A stretch of 64,000 nt of DNA. Source: Thiocapsa sp. Lineage in GTDB: Bacteria > Pseudomonadota > Gammaproteobacteria > Chromatiales > Chromatiaceae. Made by a program: the position numbers and the translations under genes. The stretch covers positions 4,712,501 through 4,776,500 of the forward strand of contig NZ_CP073760.1 in NCBI RefSeq assembly GCF_018399035.1, read 5' to 3'. The notes below the pieces were generated by a model. The model made no database searches. It worked only from the letters and a program-made list of their open reading frames with translations, and was not told where the DNA came from. This document shows, piece by piece, positions 1 through 7,080 of the stretch (positions are counted from its first letter, which is position 1; every line of letters begins with the position of its first letter).

Positions 1-485
1 TCAAGTATCGGTTGGCCGACGGGACAGCGCGCCCGGGCGAGACGGCACGGGTCTCCTTGTCGAGCGGACTCGAGGGTTGGCGGCACGCCCTGGTCGAGAC
101 CGCACTGAGCGAGGGGATCGAGGCCGCCGCTCGGACGCTGGATGCGACCGCGGGTCAGGTCCTGGATGCCTTGTCCGAGGCGCCGATTGCGCCTTGGCGT
201 GTCGTTGGCCACCAAGCGCCCGAAGCGCTCTTGGACGAGGCGCTCGGCTGGCACAATCCGACACTGTGCATGCAATCGCCGGGTGGCGGGTCGGCCGAGC
301 TCAGTCTTGCGGATGCGCGGGTCCAGGCCGATCCGGACAGCATCGCGATCGAGGGCGCGGGCTGGCGCGTCGTCCTGCCCCGGGCGGCACTTGCGGGTCT
401 CTATCGTGTCGGCCTGCCGAGCGGCGAGGGGGTTTGGTTTCAGGATGCCCTGGGCGAGACGCTCTGTCGGATCCAGCGAGGTTAG
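1..485 (+). CDS. C-terminal part of an unrecognised protein (5' end outside window)
   Basis: The frame is open from the left edge (frame 3) to TAG at 483-485, so this is the 3' end of a larger gene. The visible part has a predicted helical stretch, then mixed beta-rich sequence ending in VWFQDALGETLCRIQRG. The pattern of a short helical region followed by strands and a terminal 'F..G....KI'-like segment faintly recalls the HutX/ChuX heme-utilisation fold, but conserved residues are not convincing. It lies 235 bp upstream of cbiG on the same strand, so a cobalamin or tetrapyrrole context is possible. Function is not assigned. Confidence 0.6.
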   Translation, partial: KYRLADGTARPGETARVSLSSGLEGWRHALVETALSEGIEAAARTLDATAGQVLDALSEAPIAPWRVVGHQAPEALLDEALGWHNPTLCMQSPGGGSAELSLADARVQADPDSIAIEGAGWRVVLPRAALAGLYRVGLPSGEGVWFQDALGETLCRIQRG

Positions 486-603
486 GCGATTTCCGGTCCG
501 ATACCCTAGGTTGTGCTGACGATAGGAAGCACAACTCCGACGGTTGGTTGTGCCTCGCGCGGCTCGGTACAACCTGCGTTCCGGGCGTGACAGCGCCGGA
601 GTC

Positions 604-688
604 CGGTTGGGCAAAGCTCAGCGTACCCAAGTGCTCCCTGTGATGCCGGCGCGGGTTGGGCACGCTGCGCTTTGCCCGACCTACGGCT
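604..688. repeat. Dispersed palindromic intergenic repeat (copy 1)
   Basis: About 85 bp beginning CGGTTGGGCAAAGC and ending GCTTTGCCCGACCTACGGCT; the two ends are approximate inverted repeats. A diverged copy lies at 4121-4205 between the two csoS1 genes. It sits between the unknown gene and cbiG. No coding potential is supported. Confidence 0.7.
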
Positions 689-720
689 TTGTTTTTGAAT
701 CGTCACTCTGGAGGCCGGCG

Positions 721-1497
721 TTGCATCGGAGCGGAACTGCGATTCTGGCGCTGACCCGCGGAGGCGCGACGCTGGCGGGTCGGCTTGCGTCTCGGTTGGT
801 GGTCTGCGAGGTCGTCTCCGGGGTCGTCTCCGGGGTCGTCTCCGGGGTCATCGAGGTGTATGTCCAGGAACGGTTTCATCGTTCGCTGGCCCTCGACGAC
901 GGCGTGCGGGTGGAGTCGATCGATGGATCGGTTTCCGCGCTCGTGACTCGGCTCTTCGTCGACCGAGCGGAGCTGATCTTCATCGCCTCGGCCGGTGTCG
1001 CCGTGCGTCTGATCGCGCCTCTGCTGGCGGATAAAACCCGCGATCCGGCCGTGCTGGTGATCGACGAGGCCGGGCGCTTCGTCGTCCCCCTCCTGTCCGG
1101 TCATCTCGGCGGTGCCAATGCGCGCGCGCAGCGGATCGCCGGTCTGCTCGGAGCGACGGCGGTGCTGACCACGTCGTCCGATGTCCAGGGCACGATCGCG
1201 GTCGATCTCCTGGGGCGTGAGCTGGGCTGGCGGGTCGAGGCCGATCGCGAGGCTCTGCTGCATGCCGCGGCGGCCGTCGTCAACGGCGAGCCTGTGGTCA
1301 TCATCGAGGAGGCGTGCGGGCGCGAGTGGTGGGCGTCGGAGCGACCGCTTCCCGCGAATCTTCATCCGGTCGCATCTTGGATCCACGCGGGAGAGGCCGC
1401 CGCCTATCTTTGGGTGACGCGCAAGAGGATCGATCCTGAGCTGCGCAGGCGGCTGGGACGACGTCTGGTCGTCTATCGGCCGAATGTGTTGCCCTAA
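721..1497 (+). CDS. cbiG: CbiG-type cobalamin biosynthesis protein (N-terminal and central domains)
   Basis: Cobalt-precorrin-5A hydrolase (CbiG) opens the ring-A delta-lactone in anaerobic B12 synthesis. The protein shows the CbiG N-terminal motif (FIASAGVAVRLIAPLLADK, VVPLLSGHLGGANA) followed by the central-domain TTSSDVQGTIAVDLLGRELGW. At 258 aa it lacks the usual C-terminal CbiG_C/CobE domain found in about 350-aa homologues. I chose TTG at 721 because GGAGG lies 6 bases upstream (710-714); the longer frame from 544 would translate the upstream repeat. A 3x12-bp in-frame repeat adds VVSG units near the N-terminus. Confidence 0.85.
   Translation: MHRSGTAILALTRGGATLAGRLASRLVVCEVVSGVVSGVVSGVIEVYVQERFHRSLALDDGVRVESIDGSVSALVTRLFVDRAELIFIASAGVAVRLIAPLLADKTRDPAVLVIDEAGRFVVPLLSGHLGGANARAQRIAGLLGATAVLTTSSDVQGTIAVDLLGRELGWRVEADREALLHAAAAVVNGEPVVIIEEACGREWWASERPLPANLHPVASWIHAGEAAAYLWVTRKRIDPELRRRLGRRLVVYRPNVLP
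811..846 (+). repeat. In-frame 12-bp tandem repeat (3 units) in cbiG
   Basis: Three perfect copies of GTCGTCTCCGGG encode (VVSG)x3 about 30 residues into CbiG. Because the unit is a multiple of three, copy-number change would keep the frame. Confidence 0.9.
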
Positions 1498-1501
1498 GAC
1501 C

Positions 1502-2512
1502 TTAGCCTGCCGACCGGGCGCGCAAGATGTCGTAGGTTCGCTCGAGCGAGGCGGTGATCTCGCGCTCGCGGTCGACGGCAAAGGCCAGGAATGCCTTGGC
1601 GATGGTCGAAAGATCGCGCCCCTTCGGGTGGACCAGATACCAGGTCCGCTCGATCGGGAAGCCCTCGACGTCCAACATCGCCAGACGCCCTGCACCTCCG
1701 TCGAGCGTCAGGGTGTGTAACGAGAGCGCGGAGATTCCGAGGCCGGCGATGATGGCGTGCTTGATCGCCTCGTTGCTGCCGAGCTCCATGCGCACGTTCG
1801 GGCGCAGGCCCCGCTCGGCGAAGCGGCGCACGACCGAGTCGCGGATGCCCGAGCCGGGCTCGCGCAGCAGGAAGCGCTCCTGTGCCAGACGTTCCATCGT
1901 GATCCCGGATTGACCGACCAGGGGATGATCGGTTCGCGCCAGGACGATCAAGGGATTGGGTGCGAGAAAGGTCGCCTCGACATCGAGGCCGGCGCGGGCG
2001 GGCTCGCCGAAGATGTAGAGATCATCGTCGTTGGCGGCCATCCGCTCGATGATACGCGTGCGGTTGGTGACCTTCAGCGAGACGTCGATGCCGGGAAACT
2101 GGTCGCAGAAGGCACCGAGTATCTCGGGAGCGAAGTATTTTGCGGTCGTAATGACGCCGAGACGAAAATGCCCGCTCTTCAGACCCTTGAGGTCGGCGAG
2201 CTTGATCTCGAGGTCGGTGAGCGAGCGCAGGATGGTGCGACACGCGGCATAGACCTCGCGTCCGGCATCGGTCGGCTCGACGTTGCGGCCCACGTGCAGG
2301 AATAGGGGCGTCCCGACCGTGTCGGTCAGTTTCTTGATCTGCATCGAGACGGTGGGCTGGGTCAAAAACATCTCCTCGGCGGCACGCGTGAAGCTGCCGA
2401 GACGGACGATGGCCTCGAGAAGTTGAAGCTGACGCAAGGTGGCGTGTCGCACGAAACGACCGGTTGCCTCGCTTTGGGGCAACCCATTTTTGGTCTGGCT
2501 AGACGTGGTCAT
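1502..2512 (-). CDS. cbbR: LysR-type regulator of the CO2-fixation operon (CbbR)
   Basis: A 336-aa LysR-family activator. The N-terminal winged HTH reads LRQLQLLEAIVRLGSFTRAA then EEMFLTQPTVSMQIKKL, and the rest matches a LysR substrate-binding domain of CbbR type (GIGISALSLHTL near the C-terminus). CbbR proteins bind RuBP, NADPH or related metabolites and activate cbb operons. ATG at 2512 was chosen: it directly precedes the HTH and has AAGAGG just upstream; the frame extends further 5' but as arginine-rich non-protein-like sequence. It lies at the downstream end of the carboxysome operon on the same strand, not next to the cbbL promoter as is more usual. Confidence 0.93.
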   Translation of the reverse strand: MTTSSQTKNGLPQSEATGRFVRHATLRQLQLLEAIVRLGSFTRAAEEMFLTQPTVSMQIKKLTDTVGTPLFLHVGRNVEPTDAGREVYAACRTILRSLTDLEIKLADLKGLKSGHFRLGVITTAKYFAPEILGAFCDQFPGIDVSLKVTNRTRIIERMAANDDDLYIFGEPARAGLDVEATFLAPNPLIVLARTDHPLVGQSGITMERLAQERFLLREPGSGIRDSVVRRFAERGLRPNVRMELGSNEAIKHAIIAGLGISALSLHTLTLDGGAGRLAMLDVEGFPIERTWYLVHPKGRDLSTIAKAFLAFAVDREREITASLERTYDILRARSAG

Positions 2513-2672
2513 CCTCTTGCCCTGCTGACGATTGAGCCCGGATCGGGCAGCCGAAGCGGCCATCACCCGGCCGGTGAGCGATCGGATGAATGCGATCGTC
2601 GAGGCCGTCGAACCCTTGAATGAACCACGAAGCGGACAACTGCCGGATCTGGGTTGACGGGACGGTGGAGGC

Positions 2673-2963
2673 TTAGTCCGGCCAGACCCTGCGAGACCGC
2701 GATGCCACGATTGTCGGCTGTGCAGTCGTATGGGCGGGTTTTCGGGAGGTGGGTCGTGCGCCGGAGACGATCGCGGAGCGGGGTCCGGAATCGCTCTCCT
2801 CCGCGTCCTTGCCGTTTGTCGATGCGGACACGGCGCCGACCGTCGTGGATCGAGGTGTCGCTTTCGACTTGGCGGATGTCCGTCTCGGTGCCGGCAACGG
2901 CAATGCACCGATCGGCGTCTCGGCGTCTTCGGGCGTGTCTTCTTTGATTGGCTGATCACTCAT
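2673..2963 (-). CDS. McdB-like carboxysome-positioning protein candidate
   Basis: A 96-aa low-complexity, probably disordered protein: acidic N-terminus (MSDQPIKEDTPEDAET), then a Pro/Ser/Thr/Arg/Lys-rich stretch, ending RSRRVWPD. Its ATG overlaps the acRAF stop by 8 nt, so it is probably translationally coupled. Known: alpha-carboxysome McdB proteins are small and intrinsically disordered, encoded near cso genes, and carry an invariant tryptophan at the extreme C-terminus needed for carboxysome association; here W is the third residue from the end. No ParA-like mcdA lies next to it. The assignment rests on position, composition and the terminal W, not on alignment. Confidence 0.6.
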   Translation of the reverse strand: MSDQPIKEDTPEDAETPIGALPLPAPRRTSAKSKATPRSTTVGAVSASTNGKDAEESDSGPRSAIVSGARPTSRKPAHTTAQPTIVASRSRRVWPD

Positions 2964-3225
2964 CGAGGGTCTTCTCGTTGTCGAGCAGCGCATCGATCTC
3001 GCGTGCGAAGTGCCGAAGCGGCTCTCCCACCTCGGTCGCGTCGTCCTCGGCATGGACGGTGATGTTCACGTAGGTTCGCCCGAAGCTCATGTCCGGATAA
3101 ATGCCGACACGCTCCGAGACGCTCGCCGCCCGATCCAGAAAGTCGCGGGTGGCCTCGTAGTCGGCAAACTCCAGACGGCGTTCGAGGCGTACGGGGCGCT
3201 GACGTTCGGTCCAGCCTTGATTCAT
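2956..3225 (-). CDS. Pterin dehydratase-like RuBisCO assembly factor (acRAF)
   Basis: An 89-aa protein of the pterin-4-alpha-carbinolamine dehydratase fold, the family member conserved in alpha-carboxysome operons (acRAF), which acts as a RuBisCO assembly chaperone rather than a pterin enzyme. Visible features are the RRLEFADYEATRDFLDRAA helix and YPDMSFGRTYVNITVHAED strand region. It follows the ferritin-like gene by 12 nt and overlaps the McdB-like gene by 8 nt. The strong operon context supports the carboxysome role. Confidence 0.87.
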   Translation of the reverse strand: MNQGWTERQRPVRLERRLEFADYEATRDFLDRAASVSERVGIYPDMSFGRTYVNITVHAEDDATEVGEPLRHFAREIDALLDNEKTLDE

Positions 3226-3237
3226 GACGGGGATCTC

Positions 3238-3714
3238 TTAAAAGTAGGCCCGTTCGGAGGGGTCACGATAGCGCGGAACGCCAAGTGAGGCCAGCCAGTC
3301 ATCGATCTCGCGGGCGTGGGCGGACTCCTCGTTCAGGAGCGCCTCGAAGAAGTCACCGTTCTCCCGATCCCCGACGCGTCGGCAGAAGATCACCGCCTCG
3401 TGATAAAGGGCGACGATCTCGGCCTCGAGCAGCGAGTCCTGAAGCAGCAGGTCAACCAGAGTGCGCGAGACGCCGGCCGGACGCAGTTGCGAGCCGTTCG
3501 GTGCAACGCCCAACGCCAACATCCGCTGGATGATGCGCTCGGCATGCTGCATCTCTTCGACCGTTTCCTCGCGCAGGCGGATGGCCGTCTCCTTCAAGCC
3601 CCAAGCCTCGGCGAGCGAGGCCTGGGTCATGTACTGCTGGACTGCGGACAGCTCCAAGCTCAGGGCACGACCGAGATAGCCAAGGGTACGAGGATGAATG
3701 CGTACGTGTCTCAT
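3238..3714 (-). CDS. Bacterioferritin-like protein of the carboxysome operon
   Basis: A 158-aa ferritin-like four-helix protein. Diiron-type ligands are visible: E in LSLELSAVQQY, EEMQHAE with the E-x2-H pattern, a second E in LLEAEIVALYHEA, and NEESAHAREI. Bacterioferritin-like genes are regularly found downstream of csoS1 genes in alpha-carboxysome operons; their role there is not settled (iron handling or redox protection are possibilities). It is separated from csoS1 by a strong hairpin (3738-3769). Confidence 0.85.
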   Translation of the reverse strand: MRHVRIHPRTLGYLGRALSLELSAVQQYMTQASLAEAWGLKETAIRLREETVEEMQHAERIIQRMLALGVAPNGSQLRPAGVSRTLVDLLLQDSLLEAEIVALYHEAVIFCRRVGDRENGDFFEALLNEESAHAREIDDWLASLGVPRYRDPSERAYF

Positions 3715-3737
3715 GCTTCAACACCCTTGCCGCCGGT

Positions 3738-3769
3738 ATCGAGCGGCTCATGGCTGAACGCCGCTCGAT
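3738..3769 (-). other. Inverted repeat between csoS1 and the ferritin-like gene
   Basis: ATCGAGCGGC (3738-3747) and GCCGCTCGAT (3760-3769) form a perfect 10-bp stem with a 12-nt loop, overlapping the last base of the csoS1 stop codon. There is no T-run on either side, so it looks like an mRNA processing, stability or attenuation hairpin inside the operon, not a full terminator. Confidence 0.65.
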
Positions 3770-4077
3770 CAGTCGGCGGCCGCCGGCAGGGTCCGGTTCA
3801 GGATCGGCTCGACCTCGCGGTGCGGGCGGGCAATGATGTGCGCCGCGACCAGGCCGTCGCCGACGCGCTCGCAGGCATCCGCACCGGCACGCACCGCGGC
3901 GTTCACCGCACCTGTCTCGCCGCGCACCAGCACGGTCACGTAACCGCCGCCGACGAACTCGCGCCCGATCAGGCGGACCTCGGCGGCCTTGGTCATGGCA
4001 TCCGCCGCTTCGATCGCGGGCACCAATCCGCGCGTCTCGATCATCCCCAATGCGATCCCGTAGCTTTCACTGGCCAT
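3769..4077 (-). CDS. csoS1: Carboxysome shell hexamer protein CsoS1 (second copy)
   Basis: A 102-aa single BMC-domain protein that forms hexamers tiling the alpha-carboxysome facets. Typical sequence: GIALGMIETRGLVPAIEAAD, AAEVRLIGREFVGGGYVTV, RGETGAVNAAVRAGADAC. The core is nearly identical to the neighbouring copy; only the first residues (MASESYG) and tail (NRTLPAAAD) differ. ATG at 4077 has GGAGAG 6-9 nt upstream; the upstream repeat makes the open frame longer, but that part is not BMC sequence. Confidence 0.97.
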   Translation of the reverse strand: MASESYGIALGMIETRGLVPAIEAADAMTKAAEVRLIGREFVGGGYVTVLVRGETGAVNAAVRAGADACERVGDGLVAAHIIARPHREVEPILNRTLPAAAD

Positions 4078-4120
4078 CTGTGCTCTCCGATTGTTGAGTG
4101 TCGTGTTGTTCGTTATAGGT

Positions 4121-4205
4121 CGGTTGGGCAAGCGCAGCCTGCCCAACCTGCGCCGGCATCGCAGAGAGCAGTAGGGCACGCTGCGCTTTGCCCAACCTAC
4201 GGCTA
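4121..4205. repeat. Dispersed palindromic intergenic repeat (copy 2)
   Basis: A diverged copy of the 604-688 repeat, beginning CGGTTGGGCAAGCGC and ending GCTTTGCCCAACCTACGGCT, placed in the 189-bp gap between the two csoS1 genes. Short direct repeats of CCACTCG follow to about 4233. It may form an mRNA hairpin between the shell genes. Confidence 0.7.
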
Positions 4206-4266
4206 GCCACTCGCCACTCGCCACTAACCACTCGCTGTTTGCTCATCGCATATTGCCGACGTCTTC

Positions 4267-4572
4267 TCAGTCGACGGCCGGGCCGCCGACCGGGAGGATC
4301 GGCTCGACCTCGCGGTGCGGGCGGGCAATGATGTGCGCCGCGACCAAGCCGTCGCCGACGCGCTCGCAGGCGTCGGCGCCGGCACGCACGGCGGCATTGA
4401 CCGCGCCCGTTTCGCCGCGCACCAGCACGGTCACGTAGCCCCCGCCGACGAACTCGCGCCCGATCAGGCGCACCTCGGCGGCCTTGGTCATGGCGTCCGC
4501 CGCTTCGATGGCGGGGACCAGTCCGCGGGTCTCGATCATCCCGAGCGCGATTCCGAATTTTTCGTTTGCCAT
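4267..4572 (-). CDS. csoS1: Carboxysome shell hexamer protein CsoS1 (first copy)
   Basis: A 101-aa BMC-domain shell protein, first of the tandem pair. MANEKFGIALGMIETRG begins the fold; the pore-region FVGGGYVTV and C-terminal PHREVEPILPVGG are present. Near-identity to the second copy at DNA level suggests recent duplication or gene conversion. It follows csoS4B by 134 bp. Confidence 0.97.
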   Translation of the reverse strand: MANEKFGIALGMIETRGLVPAIEAADAMTKAAEVRLIGREFVGGGYVTVLVRGETGAVNAAVRAGADACERVGDGLVAAHIIARPHREVEPILPVGGPAVD

Positions 4573-4706
4573 CGTTCGTGTCTCCTCTGTGTACCAAGTC
4601 GCCGCGGGCGATGCTGCCCGATCATCTCCAATCCGGATTCAAGGCCGTCCGCCGGTGCGGACAGCGACAGCGGATCCGCTGTCGCTCAAAGGGCCGACGG
4701 GTGCAC

Positions 4707-5003
4707 TCAGGCCGCCTTTGCGGCGAGGGCCGCAGTCGGCCGAGCCGCCGCTTCGTCCTGCGCCTCCCAGTGATCGATAATCCCGCCGATCGTCAGATCG
4801 GTCAGGATCCCGGCGTCGCCCATCGCGTAACGCGCCGCCGAACCGCTGACCACGAATACCCAGTCGCCGGGTCGGGCGTCCACCGGGTCGGTGGCGACGT
4901 ACTGCTTGCCTTTCGTGTCCTGCAGGAGCCGCAGATCCCAGTGCCCGAGCCCGTTGACGCGATGCGTGCAGACCAGCGATCCGATGACCTGCCGGATCTC
5001 CAT
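4707..5003 (-). CDS. csoS4B: Carboxysome vertex pentamer CsoS4B
   Basis: A 98-aa BMV (EutN/CcmL/CsoS4) protein that forms pentamers capping carboxysome vertices. Seen: MEIRQVIGSLVCTHRVNGLG, DARPGDWVFVVSGSAARYA, LTIGGIIDHWE. It extends past the usual domain by an Ala-rich tail. ATG at 5003 shares one base with the csoS4A stop (TGATG), so translation is coupled. Confidence 0.95.
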   Translation of the reverse strand: MEIRQVIGSLVCTHRVNGLGHWDLRLLQDTKGKQYVATDPVDARPGDWVFVVSGSAARYAMGDAGILTDLTIGGIIDHWEAQDEAAARPTAALAAKAA

Positions 5004-5278
5004 CAGTCTGCACCTCGCGACCCGGCGGCACCCGTCTCGGGCGGCCAATGATCGATAATGCCGACGATGGTCAGATCGCTCGGATACTCCTTGCTGCCGG
5101 CCGCCTCACGCGCCGCGGAGCTGCCGACACAGATCACCCAGTCGCCGGGCACGCAGCCGACTGAATCGACCGCGACCTGCTGTGTGCTCCCGTCGCGCAC
5201 CACCAAGAGATGCTTGTGCTCGAATCCCGGGATCCGGTTGGTCGAGACCAGCGGACGTTCGACCTGACAAATCTTCAT
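5003..5278 (-). CDS. csoS4A: Carboxysome vertex pentamer CsoS4A
   Basis: A 91-aa BMV-fold protein: MKICQVERPLVSTNRIPGFE, VGCVPGDWVICVGSSAARE, LTIVGIIDHW. It is the first of the paired vertex proteins after csoSCA, matching csoS4A by order. Its start overlaps the csoSCA stop by one base (TGATG) and its stop overlaps csoS4B the same way, giving a three-gene coupled block for low-copy shell components. Confidence 0.95.
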   Translation of the reverse strand: MKICQVERPLVSTNRIPGFEHKHLLVVRDGSTQQVAVDSVGCVPGDWVICVGSSAAREAAGSKEYPSDLTIVGIIDHWPPETGAAGSRGAD

Positions 5279-6990
5279 CAGTGGCCTCCCGCCGCAGGGG
5301 CGTTCAGCGAGCTTCCGACGACCTCGATGCCGGCACCCGCGTCGCTGTCGCGCACGACGAGTAGTCGGTGCAGTAGCCCCCGGTCTGCCAAATCGGTAAA
5401 TCGACCGGCGAGCGCGGCATCGAGCCGGCGACAGCGTGTCACCGCGCGCTCGCGCGCACCGGGCACCCCGCCGTGATAATCGAAGCGGATGACGATCGGG
5501 ATCGGCAGACCGCGCGAGACATTGAGCCCGCCGAAGATCTTGCGCCCGACGTCCAGATCCGCCGCACCTTCCTCGACCGTGTACAGATAGGCGAAGTAGG
5601 TCAGGTTGCGCAGCTGGATCTCTTCGAACCCGATGCCGACACCCATGAAGCGCTCGGCGTGCCCCACATCCGCGTAGTGTCCGCCGTGCACCTGGCGCAC
5701 ATAGTCGATCTGCGACAGGTTGTTCTCGATCAGCCGTGCGACCAACCGGAGCATGCCCGGATCGGCGGTTGCCGGGGCGTGCGCCTTGATCAGCTCGGCG
5801 ACCCGCGCACGCGCTGCGGTCGGGTCCAGGTCACGCGTGATCGCGTGGACCTTGAGCGCATCGACCGACTGCGTCAGATCCATGTGGCCCTGTCCGTCGG
5901 GCACGTGCACCCGGATCGCGTCCGTGTCCGTGTCTAAGCCGATCAGCAGCAGCGCCACCGAGGCACCGCAGCAGAAACCGTTCTCGACCGATTGGCGGAA
6001 GGCCAGGAGTCGGTCCAAGGCGGCCTGTGCGGCCGCCGCATCGTTCGACCCGTGGGCCGCGCAGCCCTGGTGATGCGGATCGACCGAGCTGTAGTGATAG
6101 ATCACCGACTTCAGATAGCGGGTCGGTGCATCCGCGGTGTTCGGTACGCCTTCACGGAATCGACCGAGCTCGACCTCGCCCCACTTGGAGACGGTGTTCT
6201 CGACATCGAACAGTCCGCCGGCGTAGGGCTTGCGCCGCACCGCGCCGCAGGGCAGACGCAGCACGTAGCTGATCGCGTGGGCCAAGCGTCCGTCTGCACA
6301 GGGCGTGACATCCAACTGATGGAAGCCGCAGTCCTGGAGGAAGCGGTCGAAGTCTCGGACCTCGCGCCCGCCGAGCGGGTCGTTCGCGAAGAAGTCATCG
6401 GTCATCCGACCGTAGGTCTCGAACACGCACCAGGCGAACAGACGGCGCAGATCGAGCTGAGTCACCCAGGCGTCCGCAAGCATGTACCCGGGCAGATCGA
6501 ATCCCAGCTCGGCCCGAGCGATCGACTGGGCCTGCTGCTCGAAGTCGGACTCGTGCTGGAGCGCCGAGATCTGCTTGAGCACGGGCACGATCCGATCGAA
6601 TGCCGTCTTGATCCGCTCCTCGTAGCGCTGCAGTCTCGCGTTGCCGTCGCGGTCGGTCAGCGGGTGTTGCCCGCTCGGACCCGGAGCCTGTCGGGGCTCC
6701 GCTGCCGCAACGCCGACCCGCTTGGTCTGGCGTGCCGTGCGCTTGGCGGCATCGGCACCGGCTGCTCGCGACGGAGGCCGCGGCCGTATCCGTTGACCCC
6801 GAGCCTGTGGCGCCGGCTCGGTCGTGGCCGGTGTCGGCCTAGCCGATTCGGCCGTCACCGGCTCAGGCGTCGCTGCGGGCGCACCGAACTCGGACTCGCC
6901 TCGCGCACGCGGCCGGTAGGCCGGCACTGCGGGTGCGGGTGCGGATGCCCAGATCAGGCTCGCTCGGGTTGGACGGCGTTGGCTCGACAT
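5278..6990 (-). CDS. csoSCA: Carboxysomal carbonic anhydrase CsoSCA
   Basis: A 570-aa epsilon-type (beta-related) carbonic anhydrase that dehydrates bicarbonate to CO2 inside the carboxysome. The active-site segment CADGRLAH holds the likely Cys ligand (C231) with the Asp/Arg dyad; H299 (VIYHYSS) and C310 (HHQGC) match the His/Cys ligand spacing of the family. The first ~115 residues are Pro/Ala/Arg-rich and probably disordered, the region that in Halothiobacillus tethers the enzyme to RuBisCO; here it is long. It follows csoS2 by 90 bp. Confidence 0.96.
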   Translation of the reverse strand: MSSQRRPTRASLIWASAPAPAVPAYRPRARGESEFGAPAATPEPVTAESARPTPATTEPAPQARGQRIRPRPPSRAAGADAAKRTARQTKRVGVAAAEPRQAPGPSGQHPLTDRDGNARLQRYEERIKTAFDRIVPVLKQISALQHESDFEQQAQSIARAELGFDLPGYMLADAWVTQLDLRRLFAWCVFETYGRMTDDFFANDPLGGREVRDFDRFLQDCGFHQLDVTPCADGRLAHAISYVLRLPCGAVRRKPYAGGLFDVENTVSKWGEVELGRFREGVPNTADAPTRYLKSVIYHYSSVDPHHQGCAAHGSNDAAAAQAALDRLLAFRQSVENGFCCGASVALLLIGLDTDTDAIRVHVPDGQGHMDLTQSVDALKVHAITRDLDPTAARARVAELIKAHAPATADPGMLRLVARLIENNLSQIDYVRQVHGGHYADVGHAERFMGVGIGFEEIQLRNLTYFAYLYTVEEGAADLDVGRKIFGGLNVSRGLPIPIVIRFDYHGGVPGARERAVTRCRRLDAALAGRFTDLADRGLLHRLLVVRDSDAGAGIEVVGSSLNAPAAGGH

Positions 6991-7080
6991 GACCTCTTTG
7001 TCTCGTCAGGTTCCGGTGTTGGCTTGCATTCGGCTCGGTCGGGCAGACCCGATCCCTCGTGCCGGTCGCTCGTGCGGGGC

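Noticed and set aside
2749..2955. Plus-strand 68-aa frame (MGRAPETIAERG...) opposite the McdB-like gene
   Set aside because: The minus-strand frame overlaps acRAF with a coupled start, has the McdB-like W, and fits the operon; the plus-strand frame has no ribosome-binding site.
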